NCBI GenBank assembly: GCA_037200525.1
Contig: JBBCGG010000001.1
Location: 4,394,501 to 4,458,500 of the forward strand
Direction of reading: 5' to 3'
DNA: 64,000 nucleotides
Origin: Methylocella sp.
GTDB taxonomy: Bacteria > Pseudomonadota > Alphaproteobacteria > Rhizobiales > Beijerinckiaceae
The notes beneath the pieces were generated by a model that did no database searches, was not told the DNA's origin, and was given only the letters and a program-made list of their open reading frames with translations. Numbering within the stretch: the stretch's first letter is position 1; each line of letters begins with the position of its first letter. The position numbers were made by a program, and so were the translations under genes. Shown here piece by piece: positions 1-8,301 of this stretch.

Positions 1-651
1 TTGGGGGCCTTGCGGCGAGGCGTTCTCTCGATTCAGGCGAGCCAAACGATCGCGAGCTACTGGCTGCCGCGCCACTTGATCGCATTCCACGGCGCCCATC
101 CGCAGATCGATATCCGCTTGTCCGTCGGCAACACGTTGCAAGTCGCAAGATCCGTCGTTGAAGGACTGGCTGAGCTGAGTTTCGTCGAAGGCGACTTCGA
201 TGACTCGGCGCTTAGCGCGACAGACCTTGCGCGCGACCGACTGATTATCGTCGTCGGTCAGCAGCACCCATGGGCTGAACGCGCGAAGATAGAGCCGGAG
301 GACCTGTCTCAGTCCGACTGGATCATGCGAGAACCGGGTTCTGGAACCAGGTCTTCGTTCGAGGCGGCGATCGAAGGATTTGGCCTCGCGCCGAGCCAAC
401 TCCGCGTCGCATTGGAGCTCCCGTCTAACGAAGCTGTACGCGCTGCGGTGGAGGCCGGCGCCGCAGCGGGTGCCCTTTCGGCTTCGGTCGCTGCGCCCAG
501 CATTGAGTCGGGATTGCTGCATCACCTCGCGCTCGATTTACCCGAGCGGGTATTTCGCGTTCTGCGACACCGCGAGCGGTTTTCGAGCAACGCCGCCGAA
601 GCCCTTTTGGCAATGATCAACGAAGCGACGCCGAGCAGGAGAGCCGCATGA
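1..651 (+). CDS. LysR-family transcriptional regulator, C-terminal part
   Basis: The reading frame is open from the first base, so the N-terminal helix-turn-helix lies upstream of the window. What remains is the type 2 periplasmic-binding-like effector domain of a LysR regulator: ASYWLPRHLIAFHGAHPQI near the start, then the NEAVRAAVEAGAAAGALSAS stretch typical of the second subdomain. It ends in a 4-base overlap (ATGA) with the following cytochrome c gene, so it is probably cotranscribed with the tsdBA-like pair and may control it. That arrangement is unusual, because LysR genes are more often divergent from their targets. The effector cannot be read from the sequence. Confidence 0.85.
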   Translation: MGALRRGVLSIQASQTIASYWLPRHLIAFHGAHPQIDIRLSVGNTLQVARSVVEGLAELSFVEGDFDDSALSATDLARDRLIIVVGQQHPWAERAKIEPEDLSQSDWIMREPGSGTRSSFEAAIEGFGLAPSQLRVALELPSNEAVRAAVEAGAAAGALSASVAAPSIESGLLHHLALDLPERVFRVLRHRERFSSNAAEALLAMINEATPSRRAA

Positions 652-1412
652 CATCAACGATGACTCGCTTGCAAAAGTCGCAAACGCTCCAAGGACGGCG
701 GGAGGCAGGATCGCTTGCTTGGCTGGCGTTGCTCGGCTTGGCCTTCGTATGCGGATCAGCTCGGGCGGATGACGCGCCGGCGGCCGGCGGCCTCGGCGCG
801 CAGATCGCAACGTCGGGTACCAACAAGGGCGCGCCGGCCTGCTCCGCCTGCCACGGCGCGAATGGCGAGGGCCAGGATGGGGCGGGGATTCCCCGGCTCG
901 CGGGGCTCGACGCCGCCTATATCGCGCGACAGTTCGCCAGTTTTGAAGACGGCAGCCGGTCCAACGATACAATGAAGTTCATCGTCACGAACTTGACGGC
1001 GGCGGATCGCGATGCAGTCGCAAAATATTATGCCGCTCTGCCAGCGCCGAAGCTCGCGACGTCGATGACGCCGGTAAATGCGGCCGGTCAAGAGCTGGCG
1101 CAGCGGGGAGCCTGGGGCGTCGGCGTACCGCCTTGCGCCTCGTGCCATGGGGCGCAGGGACAAGGGGTCGGCGCATCCTTTCCGCCGCTCGCTGGCCAGC
1201 CGTCCTCCTATATTGTCAGCCAATTCAATGCATGGCGCGACGGTTCGCGACATAACGATCCAATGGGGTTGATGCATGGCATTGCGACGCGTCTTTCAGA
1301 CGCGCAGATTGCAGATGTCGCTGCCTATTACGCGATGCTTTCGGCCCAATCCGGGCCGCCCAACGCATCCGCTACGTCGAAATCGCCTACAGATGGGAAG
1401 GTGGTCCAATGA
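648..1412 (+). CDS. Periplasmic diheme cytochrome c (TsdB/cytochrome c4-like)
   Basis: A hydrophobic signal segment near residues 24-40 ends at ARADDAP, giving a periplasmic protein. There are two c-type heme sites, CSACH (Cys65) and CASCH (Cys163), each opening a class I cytochrome c domain, so the protein is a tandem diheme of the c4 type. The start codon overlaps the LysR stop and the end overlaps the next gene by 4 bases. Next to a TsdA-type enzyme the natural role is electron acceptor (TsdB) passing electrons on towards a terminal oxidase. That role is inferred from context; the diheme cytochrome assignment is seen directly. Confidence 0.85.
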   Translation: MTSTMTRLQKSQTLQGRREAGSLAWLALLGLAFVCGSARADDAPAAGGLGAQIATSGTNKGAPACSACHGANGEGQDGAGIPRLAGLDAAYIARQFASFEDGSRSNDTMKFIVTNLTAADRDAVAKYYAALPAPKLATSMTPVNAAGQELAQRGAWGVGVPPCASCHGAQGQGVGASFPPLAGQPSSYIVSQFNAWRDGSRHNDPMGLMHGIATRLSDAQIADVAAYYAMLSAQSGPPNASATSKSPTDGKVVQ

Positions 1413-2389
1413 AAGGGCGCTTATCAGTCTTGTTCGCGCTGACCGCGCTGGCCGCCGTCACCGTGACGATCGCGATCGCCGGTTCCGATGCGCCGCGACA
1501 GAGCGGCGCGGGCGACCGGGGCGCCCCGCAACTCGTTGCGGAAATGTCAGTGACGGCGGCCTCTGCCCCGTCGGCCTCGTTCACCCCTCCTCCAGACAGC
1601 GCGATCCCGAACAATGAGTTCGGCAAGGCGGTCCGCGCCGGCGAGGCGATCTTCACCGATCCGGTGGCGCACGCCGGCCAGTATGTCGGCAACACGCTTC
1701 GCTGCTCGAATTGCCACCTTGAAGCCGGCAGGCTCGCCAATGCATCGCCAATGTGGGGGGCTTATGGCGAATACCCCGCCTATCGAAGCAAGAACGGACA
1801 CGTAAACTCCTTTCAGGAGCGTCTCCAGGGCTGCTTCCGGTTTAGCATGAACGGCAAGGCGCCACCGCTCGGCGATCCCGTCCTCGTGGCGTTGGAGAGC
1901 TATTCCTATTTCCTTTCGAAGGGGGCGCCGATCGGCGCCTCATTGCCAGGGCGGGGATATCCTGAACTTGCGAAACCCGCGCAAAAGGCTGACTTTGCTC
2001 GGGGCGATCTTATTTATCAGCAGAAATGCGCCCTCTGCCACGGCGCGAACGGAGAAGGCCAATCCTCGAACGGCCAAACCGTCTTTCCCTCGCTGTGGGG
2101 AAAGGATTCCTTCAACTGGGGCGCGGGCATGGGGTCGGTCAAGAATGCGGCCGAGTTCATCAAAGCCAACATGCCGCTCGGCCAGGGCAATACGCTGACA
2201 GACCAGGAGGCCTGGGACGTGGCCATGTTCATGGACAGTCATGAGCGGCCGCAAGATCCACGCTTCATCGGATCGGTCGAACAAACCCGCGCCAAATATC
2301 ACGACACGCCGATGTCGATGTATGGCCAGCTGGTGAACGGCGTACTGCTCGGCGAGAACTCGCCTCCATCAGGCGAAACCGGAGAGTAG
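1409..2389 (+). CDS. tsdA: Diheme thiosulfate dehydrogenase-type cytochrome c (TsdA-like)
   Basis: TsdA oxidises two thiosulfates to tetrathionate in the periplasm. The protein has an N-terminal signal/anchor (residues 1-22), a first heme site CSNCH (Cys99), and a second heme site CALCH (Cys207). Between them is the block LQGCFRFSMNGKAPP with Cys142. This matches the family block in which a cysteine replaces Met/His as axial ligand of the active-site heme, and it is the main reason for calling TsdA rather than a generic diheme cytochrome. The 326-residue length fits. It overlaps the upstream cytochrome by 4 bases and is followed by a hairpin. Substrate is inferred from family membership. Confidence 0.75.
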   Translation: MKGRLSVLFALTALAAVTVTIAIAGSDAPRQSGAGDRGAPQLVAEMSVTAASAPSASFTPPPDSAIPNNEFGKAVRAGEAIFTDPVAHAGQYVGNTLRCSNCHLEAGRLANASPMWGAYGEYPAYRSKNGHVNSFQERLQGCFRFSMNGKAPPLGDPVLVALESYSYFLSKGAPIGASLPGRGYPELAKPAQKADFARGDLIYQQKCALCHGANGEGQSSNGQTVFPSLWGKDSFNWGAGMGSVKNAAEFIKANMPLGQGNTLTDQEAWDVAMFMDSHERPQDPRFIGSVEQTRAKYHDTPMSMYGQLVNGVLLGENSPPSGETGE

Positions 2390-2404
2390 GCGCGCCATCA
2401 TGAC

Positions 2405-2435
2405 GGCCATGAGCGCGACGAAGACGCTCATGGCC
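2405..2435 (+). terminator. Perfect 11-bp hairpin after tsdA
   Basis: The arms GGCCATGAGCG (2405-2415) and CGCTCATGGCC (2425-2435) are perfectly complementary around a 9-base loop, 16 bases after the tsdA stop. No T-run follows, so it may be a 3'-end stabiliser or a weak terminator rather than a classical intrinsic terminator. Confidence 0.5.
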
Positions 2436-3262
2436 GACCTACAATCTCAACTGCGCCGCTTCGATGGGCGCACGCCTTCGTTCAAACCTCACGACGTTCT
2501 ATCTTGATCCCGTGGATCTCCGATTGGGATCGGAGGCGCCAAACCGGGCGACAAGTCGCCGGTCGATGTGCTGGTTCCCGAGCTGCGGCCTATGAAAGCG
2601 CCACCCGCCGGCGAGCCCTTTGCGGCCTGTCTCGACGCTCCGAGGAAAGCGAGCGACGCCGGATTTGAAATTGACCCGCGAGATGATCGCCAACGTCGCC
2701 CGCGCGAGCCGATGGGGGGAGCGGTCACGCTCCGTCCGCTGCTCAATGCCCTGGCATCAATTGTGAAGGACTTGCGACGCTGCCCGGCGGATATCGCTTG
2801 CAGAAACGCGATAAACCCGAATGCTCTCTGGAAGAAGAAGCAAACGGCTCTATGAGGCAGTCATCGGCGCCAAGCCTCGAGCAATATCTGGAGCCTCTGC
2901 TGTGATGCCCGCAATCGTGACCACAGGAACGCGCCTAGATCCCACGCAGCCCGAGTTGCGCGTTGATCGTCAAGTAAACGCCTTTTCGCCTTATTGATGA
3001 TCTTGAAATGGCCAGATGTCTTTAGCCCCTCTCCTACAAATTTAGCTCTCTCGACGGATGCCTCGCCACAGTTCATAAGAACACGAATAAATAACGCACT
3101 GCGTCGGAGCATCCTGCGAAATGGCGATTTGTAATAATTGGAATAGCTCTTGCGAGCGACAGTTGCATACAAATGACGATGCACTTCTCTCGTTTCTTCA
3201 TTCGAAGAACGAGCACGGCCGTTGGGCTTTCTCGGCAGACTCAACAGTGGGGAGCGCCCTAT
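2436..3262. other. Gap without supported genes
   Basis: About 830 bases between the tsdA hairpin and the VirG-like regulator region. Open frames exist on both strands (for example 2568-2855 plus and 2861-3244 minus), but their translations show no domain, no consistent start with a ribosome binding site, and no family resemblance I can recognise. The right half is less GC-rich than the genes around it. It may hold decayed sequence and the promoter of the regulator. Confidence 0.4.
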
Positions 3263-3364
3263 ATGAATAGTTTTACTAAGGTTGCAAGCATCCCATCGGC
3301 GGTCTCGCCCTTTTTGCTGAGAGGCTGCGCCCCGGATGAGGCCAGAGACGCGCTAAGAGCATGA
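3263..3364 (+). CDS. Possible 33-residue leader peptide
   Basis: An ATG at 3263 preceded by GGGGAG opens a 33-codon frame whose TGA overlaps the ATG of the VirG-like regulator (ATGA, 3361-3364). The peptide begins MNSFTKVASIPSAVSPF and has no known domain. The overlap and plausible ribosome binding site suggest translational coupling, but a frame this short can arise by chance. The alternative is that the regulator is translated from its own site or from a later ATG at 3406. Confidence 0.25.
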   Translation: MNSFTKVASIPSAVSPFLLRGCAPDEARDALRA

Positions 3365-4116
3365 CGCCCCAAGATCAAGCCGAGCCAAATCAATGCGCCG
3401 CGTCGATGCGCGTTCTCGTCGTCGACGATGACCCCGCCATACGGCAGTTGATCGTCAATTATCTCGAGCAGCATAACCTGCGCGTCATCTCGGCCTCGGG
3501 ACGGCAGGACATGATTCGTCATTTCGCCATGGGCGAACCCGACCTTGTGGTGCTGGATCTCCGGCTCGGGCGAGAGGATGGGCTCGAGCTGCTGCGCGAG
3601 ATCCGCGCGCGCTCCGACGTTCCTGTGATCATCGCCACCGGCCATCGCCGCGATGAAATCGACCGGGTTGTCGGGCTCGAGCTCGGCGCCGATGATTACC
3701 TCACCAAGCCGTTCAGCCTGCGGGAATTGCTGGCGCGGATCCGGGCCGTGCTTCGGCGATGGGAAACCGGGCGCGCGATCCTTCATCGGGATCCTGAGTG
3801 GAGCCGCTGCACGTTCGGCGGTTGGCAGCTTGATCGCCGCATCCGGCGTCTCACCAGCCCGAATGGGGAGGCCGTCGGGCTGACCAAAGGCGAATATGCG
3901 CTGCTGATCGCCTTTCTGGACGCGCCGCAGCGACCGCTGACGCGCGAACACCTCCTTCAGGCCACGCGCATGCACGAGGACATATTCGACCGCAGCATCG
4001 ACGTGCAAATCCTGCGGCTCCGCCGCAAACTGGAGATTGACCCAAGCGCGCCGCGCATCATCCAGACCGAGCGCAGCGTCGGCTATGTGTTTGCGCTCAC
4101 AGTTGAGCGGCTCTGA
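3361..4116 (+). CDS. VirG-like OmpR-family response regulator
   Basis: The protein has an N-terminal receiver (from MRVLVVDDD at residue 16; phospho-acceptor Asp in VVLDLRLGREDGLELL; conserved Lys in DDYLTKPFSLRELLARIR) and a C-terminal winged-helix DNA-binding domain (LTKGEYALLIAFL ... RSIDVQILRLRRKLEIDP). Several blocks, notably LGREDGLE, LLIAFL and DRSIDV.ILRLRRKLE, resemble Agrobacterium VirG more than the average PhoB-type regulator (recalled, not aligned). No kinase is adjacent; the nearest is the VirA-like kinase 1.6 kb downstream on the same strand, its likely partner. The N-terminal 15 residues are dispensable, so the true start could be 3406. Target promoters are unknown. Confidence 0.85.
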   Translation: MTPQDQAEPNQCAASMRVLVVDDDPAIRQLIVNYLEQHNLRVISASGRQDMIRHFAMGEPDLVVLDLRLGREDGLELLREIRARSDVPVIIATGHRRDEIDRVVGLELGADDYLTKPFSLRELLARIRAVLRRWETGRAILHRDPEWSRCTFGGWQLDRRIRRLTSPNGEAVGLTKGEYALLIAFLDAPQRPLTREHLLQATRMHEDIFDRSIDVQILRLRRKLEIDPSAPRIIQTERSVGYVFALTVERL

Positions 4117-4247
4117 CGAAAGCGCTTGAGCGGAATCCACGCCTAGCTCCATGGCGTGCGGCAAAATCGCGCGCGATATAAAGATCTTGTATTGCGGATG
4201 TAACCTGTTCGCCTCGCCGTGAAGCGCTGTCGTAATGCGAATTTGAA

Positions 4248-4272
4248 AGCCTCCATTCCAGCAATGGAGGCT
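4248..4272. terminator. Perfect 10-bp hairpin after the VirG-like gene
   Basis: The arms AGCCTCCATT (4248-4257) and AATGGAGGCT (4263-4272) flank the loop CCAGC. It lies 130 bases past the regulator stop and is followed by AAAAATT on the plus strand. It could terminate transcription weakly or be an isolated palindromic site. Confidence 0.4.
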
Positions 4273-4724
4273 AAAAATTGTGATCAAACCTCAGAGGCGG
4301 AGAACGAGCGACCCCTGCGAGGAGCCGCTCCTTTTCGTCCTTCGGAGCGATGGCCCGTCGCAACTGGCATCCGGGGACCCTGATATCGATGCTGATCTGT
4401 CTAAGGCGCACAGATATCGGCAAGGCCATCGATTTCTGAATTTAGCTGGCGTCGCAATGCGCCACCTGCTGGATTTGTGCCTCGACGGATTTGCGAAACA
4501 CGCCGGAGCCTACCACGGAATTTGCCTCAAATCGCACCGGGAGCACATGGATCACGACGAAAGCGCTCCCAACTGAATGGCCCAACAATGTTGGAAGATA
4601 TATCCATCTGCGCTAGGCTTAAGCGCCGGAACGGATTTGCGAAGCTTTTGGGCGATGATCTAAACTAGCTTGCTCACCCGGACAGCAACGAGCGCAACCG
4701 GCGGCGAGCGGGCAAGCATCGACG
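4273..4724. other. Gap before the cytochrome c peroxidase-like gene
   Basis: About 450 bases. A 98-codon plus-strand frame at 4280-4576 has no recognisable domain and atypical composition, and I do not accept it as a gene. The stretch presumably carries the promoter of the cytochrome/kinase operon; I could not identify convincing -35/-10 boxes. Confidence 0.35.
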
Positions 4725-5765
4725 ATGAGGCCCGCCCCCTCCGACGACGCAATGAGGTTCAGCTTGACGCCCAATTCCGCGCCGCCTGCCGGCGGACGAT
4801 CATATAGCCAATCATATCGTCGCTGGGTCTGGCGTTGCCTCATGCTGCTGCCTCTCGTCAGCGGAGCGTCTGCGCAGGCTCCGGAGGCCCCATACCCGGC
4901 GGCTGAGATTCCCACGGCGGAGGACCGTATAACCCCCATTCCGCCGCCGCCTGCACTCGACCCTCTGAAGCTTGCGCTTGGCGAGCGCCTCTTTCAAGAC
5001 TCGCGCCTGTCGTATGATGGAGCGAGGGCCTGCTCGTCCTGCCACAATATCGGCTCCAACGGAGCAGACGGGAATCAGCGCAACAAGGCGTCCGATGGCT
5101 CGGAGCTTCGGTTCAACACCAATACCGTCTTCAATGCTGCGCTCAGCTTTCGGTTCAATTGGGAAGGCAAGTTTCATACTCTCGAGGCGCAAGCCGAGGC
5201 TTCATTGGAAAGTCCGGCCATCATGGGAGGAGGCGTCGACGAGGCGCTCGCAAGGCTGAGCGCCGATACGGGTGAGGTCGATCAATTTCGCCAGGCCTAC
5301 GGCCGTGCGCCGGACCGCGCGAGCCTGCTTGACGCCATCGCGACCTATGAGCGCTCTCTTGTGACGCCCGACAGCCGGTTCGACCGCTGGCTCAGCGGCG
5401 ACAGCGCGGCGCTCTCGGCCGAGGAGCAGAACGGCTTTCAGCTGTTCAAGTCGCTCGGCTGCATCTCCTGCCATCAAGGCGTGAATGTCGGCGGCAATTT
5501 ATTCGAACGCCGCGGCATCTTTCATCCGCTTGGCTCACAGACGACCGAGATTTTGCGGGTGCCGAGTCTGCGCAACGTAGCGACGACGCCGCCTTACTTC
5601 CACGACGGCAGCACCACGACGCTCGAAGAAGCAGTGGAGAAGATGGCTAACGCTCAGCTCGATTGGACGCTCTCGAAGGCCGACATCGCGGCGATCGTCG
5701 CCTTCTTGACTACATTGACTGGAACCTATCAGGGCCATCCCGTAACGACCGGCGCAATGCGATGA
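4725..5765 (+). CDS. Diheme cytochrome c peroxidase/MauG-family protein, catalytic Glu absent
   Basis: Secreted diheme protein: a hydrophobic signal segment around residues 38-51 ends in GASAQAP, then heme sites CSSCH (Cys103) and CISCH (Cys246) as in bacterial CCP/MauG proteins. The family block that carries Gln and, ten residues later, catalytic Glu (Q...EMG) reads QAEASLESPAIMG here: Gln156 is kept but the Glu position is Ile166. Peroxidase activity is therefore doubtful, and an electron-transfer or sensing role is possible. The stop overlaps the start of the VirA-like kinase (ATGA). The start at 4725 has a GAGCGGG upstream; an in-frame ATG at 4752 is an alternative giving a shorter N-region. 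Confidence 0.85.
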   Translation: MRPAPSDDAMRFSLTPNSAPPAGGRSYSQSYRRWVWRCLMLLPLVSGASAQAPEAPYPAAEIPTAEDRITPIPPPPALDPLKLALGERLFQDSRLSYDGARACSSCHNIGSNGADGNQRNKASDGSELRFNTNTVFNAALSFRFNWEGKFHTLEAQAEASLESPAIMGGGVDEALARLSADTGEVDQFRQAYGRAPDRASLLDAIATYERSLVTPDSRFDRWLSGDSAALSAEEQNGFQLFKSLGCISCHQGVNVGGNLFERRGIFHPLGSQTTEILRVPSLRNVATTPPYFHDGSTTTLEEAVEKMANAQLDWTLSKADIAAIVAFLTTLTGTYQGHPVTTGAMR

Positions 5766-8248
5766 GAATAACGCCGGCTGCAGCCGCAGTGCCGCTTCTT
5801 CTCTTTCTGCTCACTTGGCTGTCGCTGCGAGCCGTCAACCCGGACGCAGAGTCGTTCGATCGCGCTCTGGAGGCGCTCGATCGTTTTGCGATGTCTGAAA
5901 ATGCGCAGCGTCGGGATATCCTCATGGCGCGCACCGGCATGTTGCGAAACTACGATCCATTGGTGCGGGAGGTAAACGCGCTATCCGAAAGCGTCAATCA
6001 ATTACGCGAAACTGCTGTCGTGGATTCAGAGACGGCAAAAGCAATCGACCAACTCGCCGCGTCGGTTAGTCGAGAGAATGAATTGGTGGAGCAGTTCAAG
6101 AGCGATAACGCTCTCCTGCAGAACTCCCTTGCCTATTTTAGCTTGTTCAGCTCCCGTCTTGGATCTTCCGAGCGGGATGGGCCTTTGGCGACAGCAGTCA
6201 GCGCGCTTGCCGCAGCCATGCTCAGCCTCACTCTTGACACGTCGGCGAGGGCCGTGCGCGAAGTCGAAAATCGATTGGACGGACTCGCTGGCCAGTTCAT
6301 TCCAACAGGCGACGGCCCGGCGATTCAGGCGTTGTCGGCGCATGGGAGGCTGCTGCAGGATCTGCTGCCGAAAACTGATAATCTGGTGAAGACGCTGTTC
6401 GCCCTGCCGACCGGATCGCAGCGGAAAGTCGTCCGGTCCATGATCCTGACGCACCAGAGCGCCTCGAGAGAAACAGCGCGGCGCTTCCGCGTTTTACTGT
6501 ACGCGACATCAGTGCTCTTGCTCGGAGTGTTGGTCCATCTTGGATTGCGCGTCCGTCGGGGGGCGTTGGCGATGCAGCGGCGCGCAGCGTTCGAACATGT
6601 CGTCGCCAAAATTTCGACGCGTTTCATCAACGCGCGGCCGCACGAAATCGGGGCCTATTTCCAGCAGGCGCTCGGCGAACTCGCGGAGATTCTCGACGCA
6701 GACCGCGCCTATTTTGTCCTCGCGGGCAAACCAATCCGGGTCCATGCATGGTCTCGGCAGATGGTCACCTGCCCGCCAAACTGGCCAGATCAAGCGTCGG
6801 CGCTCGCAGCACGGTTTCCGCCGGGCAAGGACGGAATTGTTTACATTCCGGCTGTGGATCGCTTGCCGCCCAGTCGCGACAGAGACGCGCTTGTCGCCGC
6901 CGGCGTCAGCAGTTGGGCATGCGTCTCGACAATAGACGAGAACGGCATCAGCGGCGTTCTCGGTTTCGATGCGCTCAGGCCGCGTCCGCACAAGGTGGAA
7001 GGGCTAGGCCTACTTCGCTTCGCCGTCGATACCGTCGCCAATGCGGCGGCGCGGGAGGTTCTCGAGCAGGAACGGACGCGCCTTGAAACGAGACTGCAGC
7101 AAGCGCGACGCATGGAAACCGTAGGCGCCCTCGCCAGCGGCATCGCGCATAATTTCAACAATATTATCGGCGCCATCCTCGGCCATGTGGAGATGGCGGA
7201 GGAGCAAGTCGTACCCGGCAGCCGGCCGAGGCGCCACATCGAAGCAATCCGCCTCGCCGCGGAACGGGCGAGCGATCTCGTAGACCAGATTCTCACATTC
7301 GGTCGGCGCCGTGATTCGCGGCGGAGACCCGTGAGCATGCAAGCCTTGATTTCGGAATCGGCCGCCTTGCTTCGTCCCTCGTTACCCTCGCGCCTCGACC
7401 TCGTGGTCCGGGACATACCCCAAGCGGCCGTGGTGTCCGGGGAGGGCGCGCAACTGCAGCAGGTTATCCTCAACCTTTGCTACAATGCGGCGCAGGCGAT
7501 GGAAGAAGAGGGATGCATCGAGATCGAAGTGAAGATGCAGGAAATAGAGTCAGTTAGATCGCTCACTCATGGCGAGCTTGGGTCGGGCCGCTATGTGCGC
7601 GTTACGGTAAGCGACGCCGGCCGCGGCATGGACGAGAGGTCTCTTGGCCGCATCTTCGAACCATTTTTCACAACGCGCCTGGCAGGCAATGGTTTGGGCC
7701 TTGCTACTGTCCGCGAGATCATACAGGAGCACGCTGGAGCCATTAACGTATCGAGCAAAGTAGGCGTTGGCAGCCGCTTCGAGGTTTGGCTGCCTAGCAT
7801 CGCTTCGACGGAGGCGACGCCGAGAGAAGATGACCCGACGCCGCAGCTCGGCCGCGGCGAGACGTTGCTTGTCGTGGACGACGATCGCAAGCGCTTGCTC
7901 GCCGATGAGGACATGCTGGCCGCGCTCGGATATGAGCCGGTCGGTTTCTCGAGCGCAGCCGATGCATTGGCTGCGTGCCGAGCGGCGCCGGAGCGGTTCG
8001 AGGCGCTGTTGATTGGCCATCTGATGTTCGACATGCCGGCGCTCGATCTCGCGGCTTTTCTGCACGAGATTGCGCCGAGTCTGCCTATCTTGTTAGCGAC
8101 CGCTTCAACCGAGCACATCAGCGTCGACGAGCTGGCGAACGCCGGCATCTCAGAAGTCGTGCGTCGCCCCCTTGCATCCTCCGAAATCATGGCCGCGCTT
8201 TCCCGTTGCCTAGCCCCGAAAAGCGCCGCGGCCAGCGCAGAATCTTAA
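5762..8248 (+). CDS. VirA-like hybrid sensor histidine kinase with degenerate receiver
   Basis: Order of parts in 828 residues: membrane segment (about 5-22), a long helical periplasmic region (25-240, resembling the DAHL-type double sensory domain), second membrane segment (about 245-262), GAF-like domain (about 280-430), HisKA with the H-box IAHNFNNIIGAILGH (His near 461), HATPase with LNLCYNAAQAM, DAGRGMD and GNGLGLATV, and a C-terminal receiver from about 700. The receiver keeps the acidic cluster VVDDD, but the acceptor Asp is Gly752 (ALLIGHLMFDM) and the conserved Lys is Arg (VVRRPL), so it cannot be phosphorylated normally. ATG at 5762 overlaps the CCP-like stop. The kinase core looks competent; its likely output is the VirG-like regulator at 3361. 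Confidence 0.9.
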   Translation: MRITPAAAAVPLLLFLLTWLSLRAVNPDAESFDRALEALDRFAMSENAQRRDILMARTGMLRNYDPLVREVNALSESVNQLRETAVVDSETAKAIDQLAASVSRENELVEQFKSDNALLQNSLAYFSLFSSRLGSSERDGPLATAVSALAAAMLSLTLDTSARAVREVENRLDGLAGQFIPTGDGPAIQALSAHGRLLQDLLPKTDNLVKTLFALPTGSQRKVVRSMILTHQSASRETARRFRVLLYATSVLLLGVLVHLGLRVRRGALAMQRRAAFEHVVAKISTRFINARPHEIGAYFQQALGELAEILDADRAYFVLAGKPIRVHAWSRQMVTCPPNWPDQASALAARFPPGKDGIVYIPAVDRLPPSRDRDALVAAGVSSWACVSTIDENGISGVLGFDALRPRPHKVEGLGLLRFAVDTVANAAAREVLEQERTRLETRLQQARRMETVGALASGIAHNFNNIIGAILGHVEMAEEQVVPGSRPRRHIEAIRLAAERASDLVDQILTFGRRRDSRRRPVSMQALISESAALLRPSLPSRLDLVVRDIPQAAVVSGEGAQLQQVILNLCYNAAQAMEEEGCIEIEVKMQEIESVRSLTHGELGSGRYVRVTVSDAGRGMDERSLGRIFEPFFTTRLAGNGLGLATVREIIQEHAGAINVSSKVGVGSRFEVWLPSIASTEATPREDDPTPQLGRGETLLVVDDDRKRLLADEDMLAALGYEPVGFSSAADALAACRAAPERFEALLIGHLMFDMPALDLAAFLHEIAPSLPILLATASTEHISVDELANAGISEVVRRPLASSEIMAALSRCLAPKSAAASAES

Positions 8249-8301
8249 TCCGTTGCGCTCGGCCCGAAATCGCGCGCGAAGCAGCCCACGAACTTTGCTG
8301 A

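Noticed and set aside
2568-2855. 95-codon plus-strand frame after tsdA
   Set aside because: No domain, no credible ribosome binding site; could be a remnant but I cannot show of what.
3259-4287. 342-codon minus-strand frame
   Set aside because: Antisense to the VirG-like regulator, which has clear domains.
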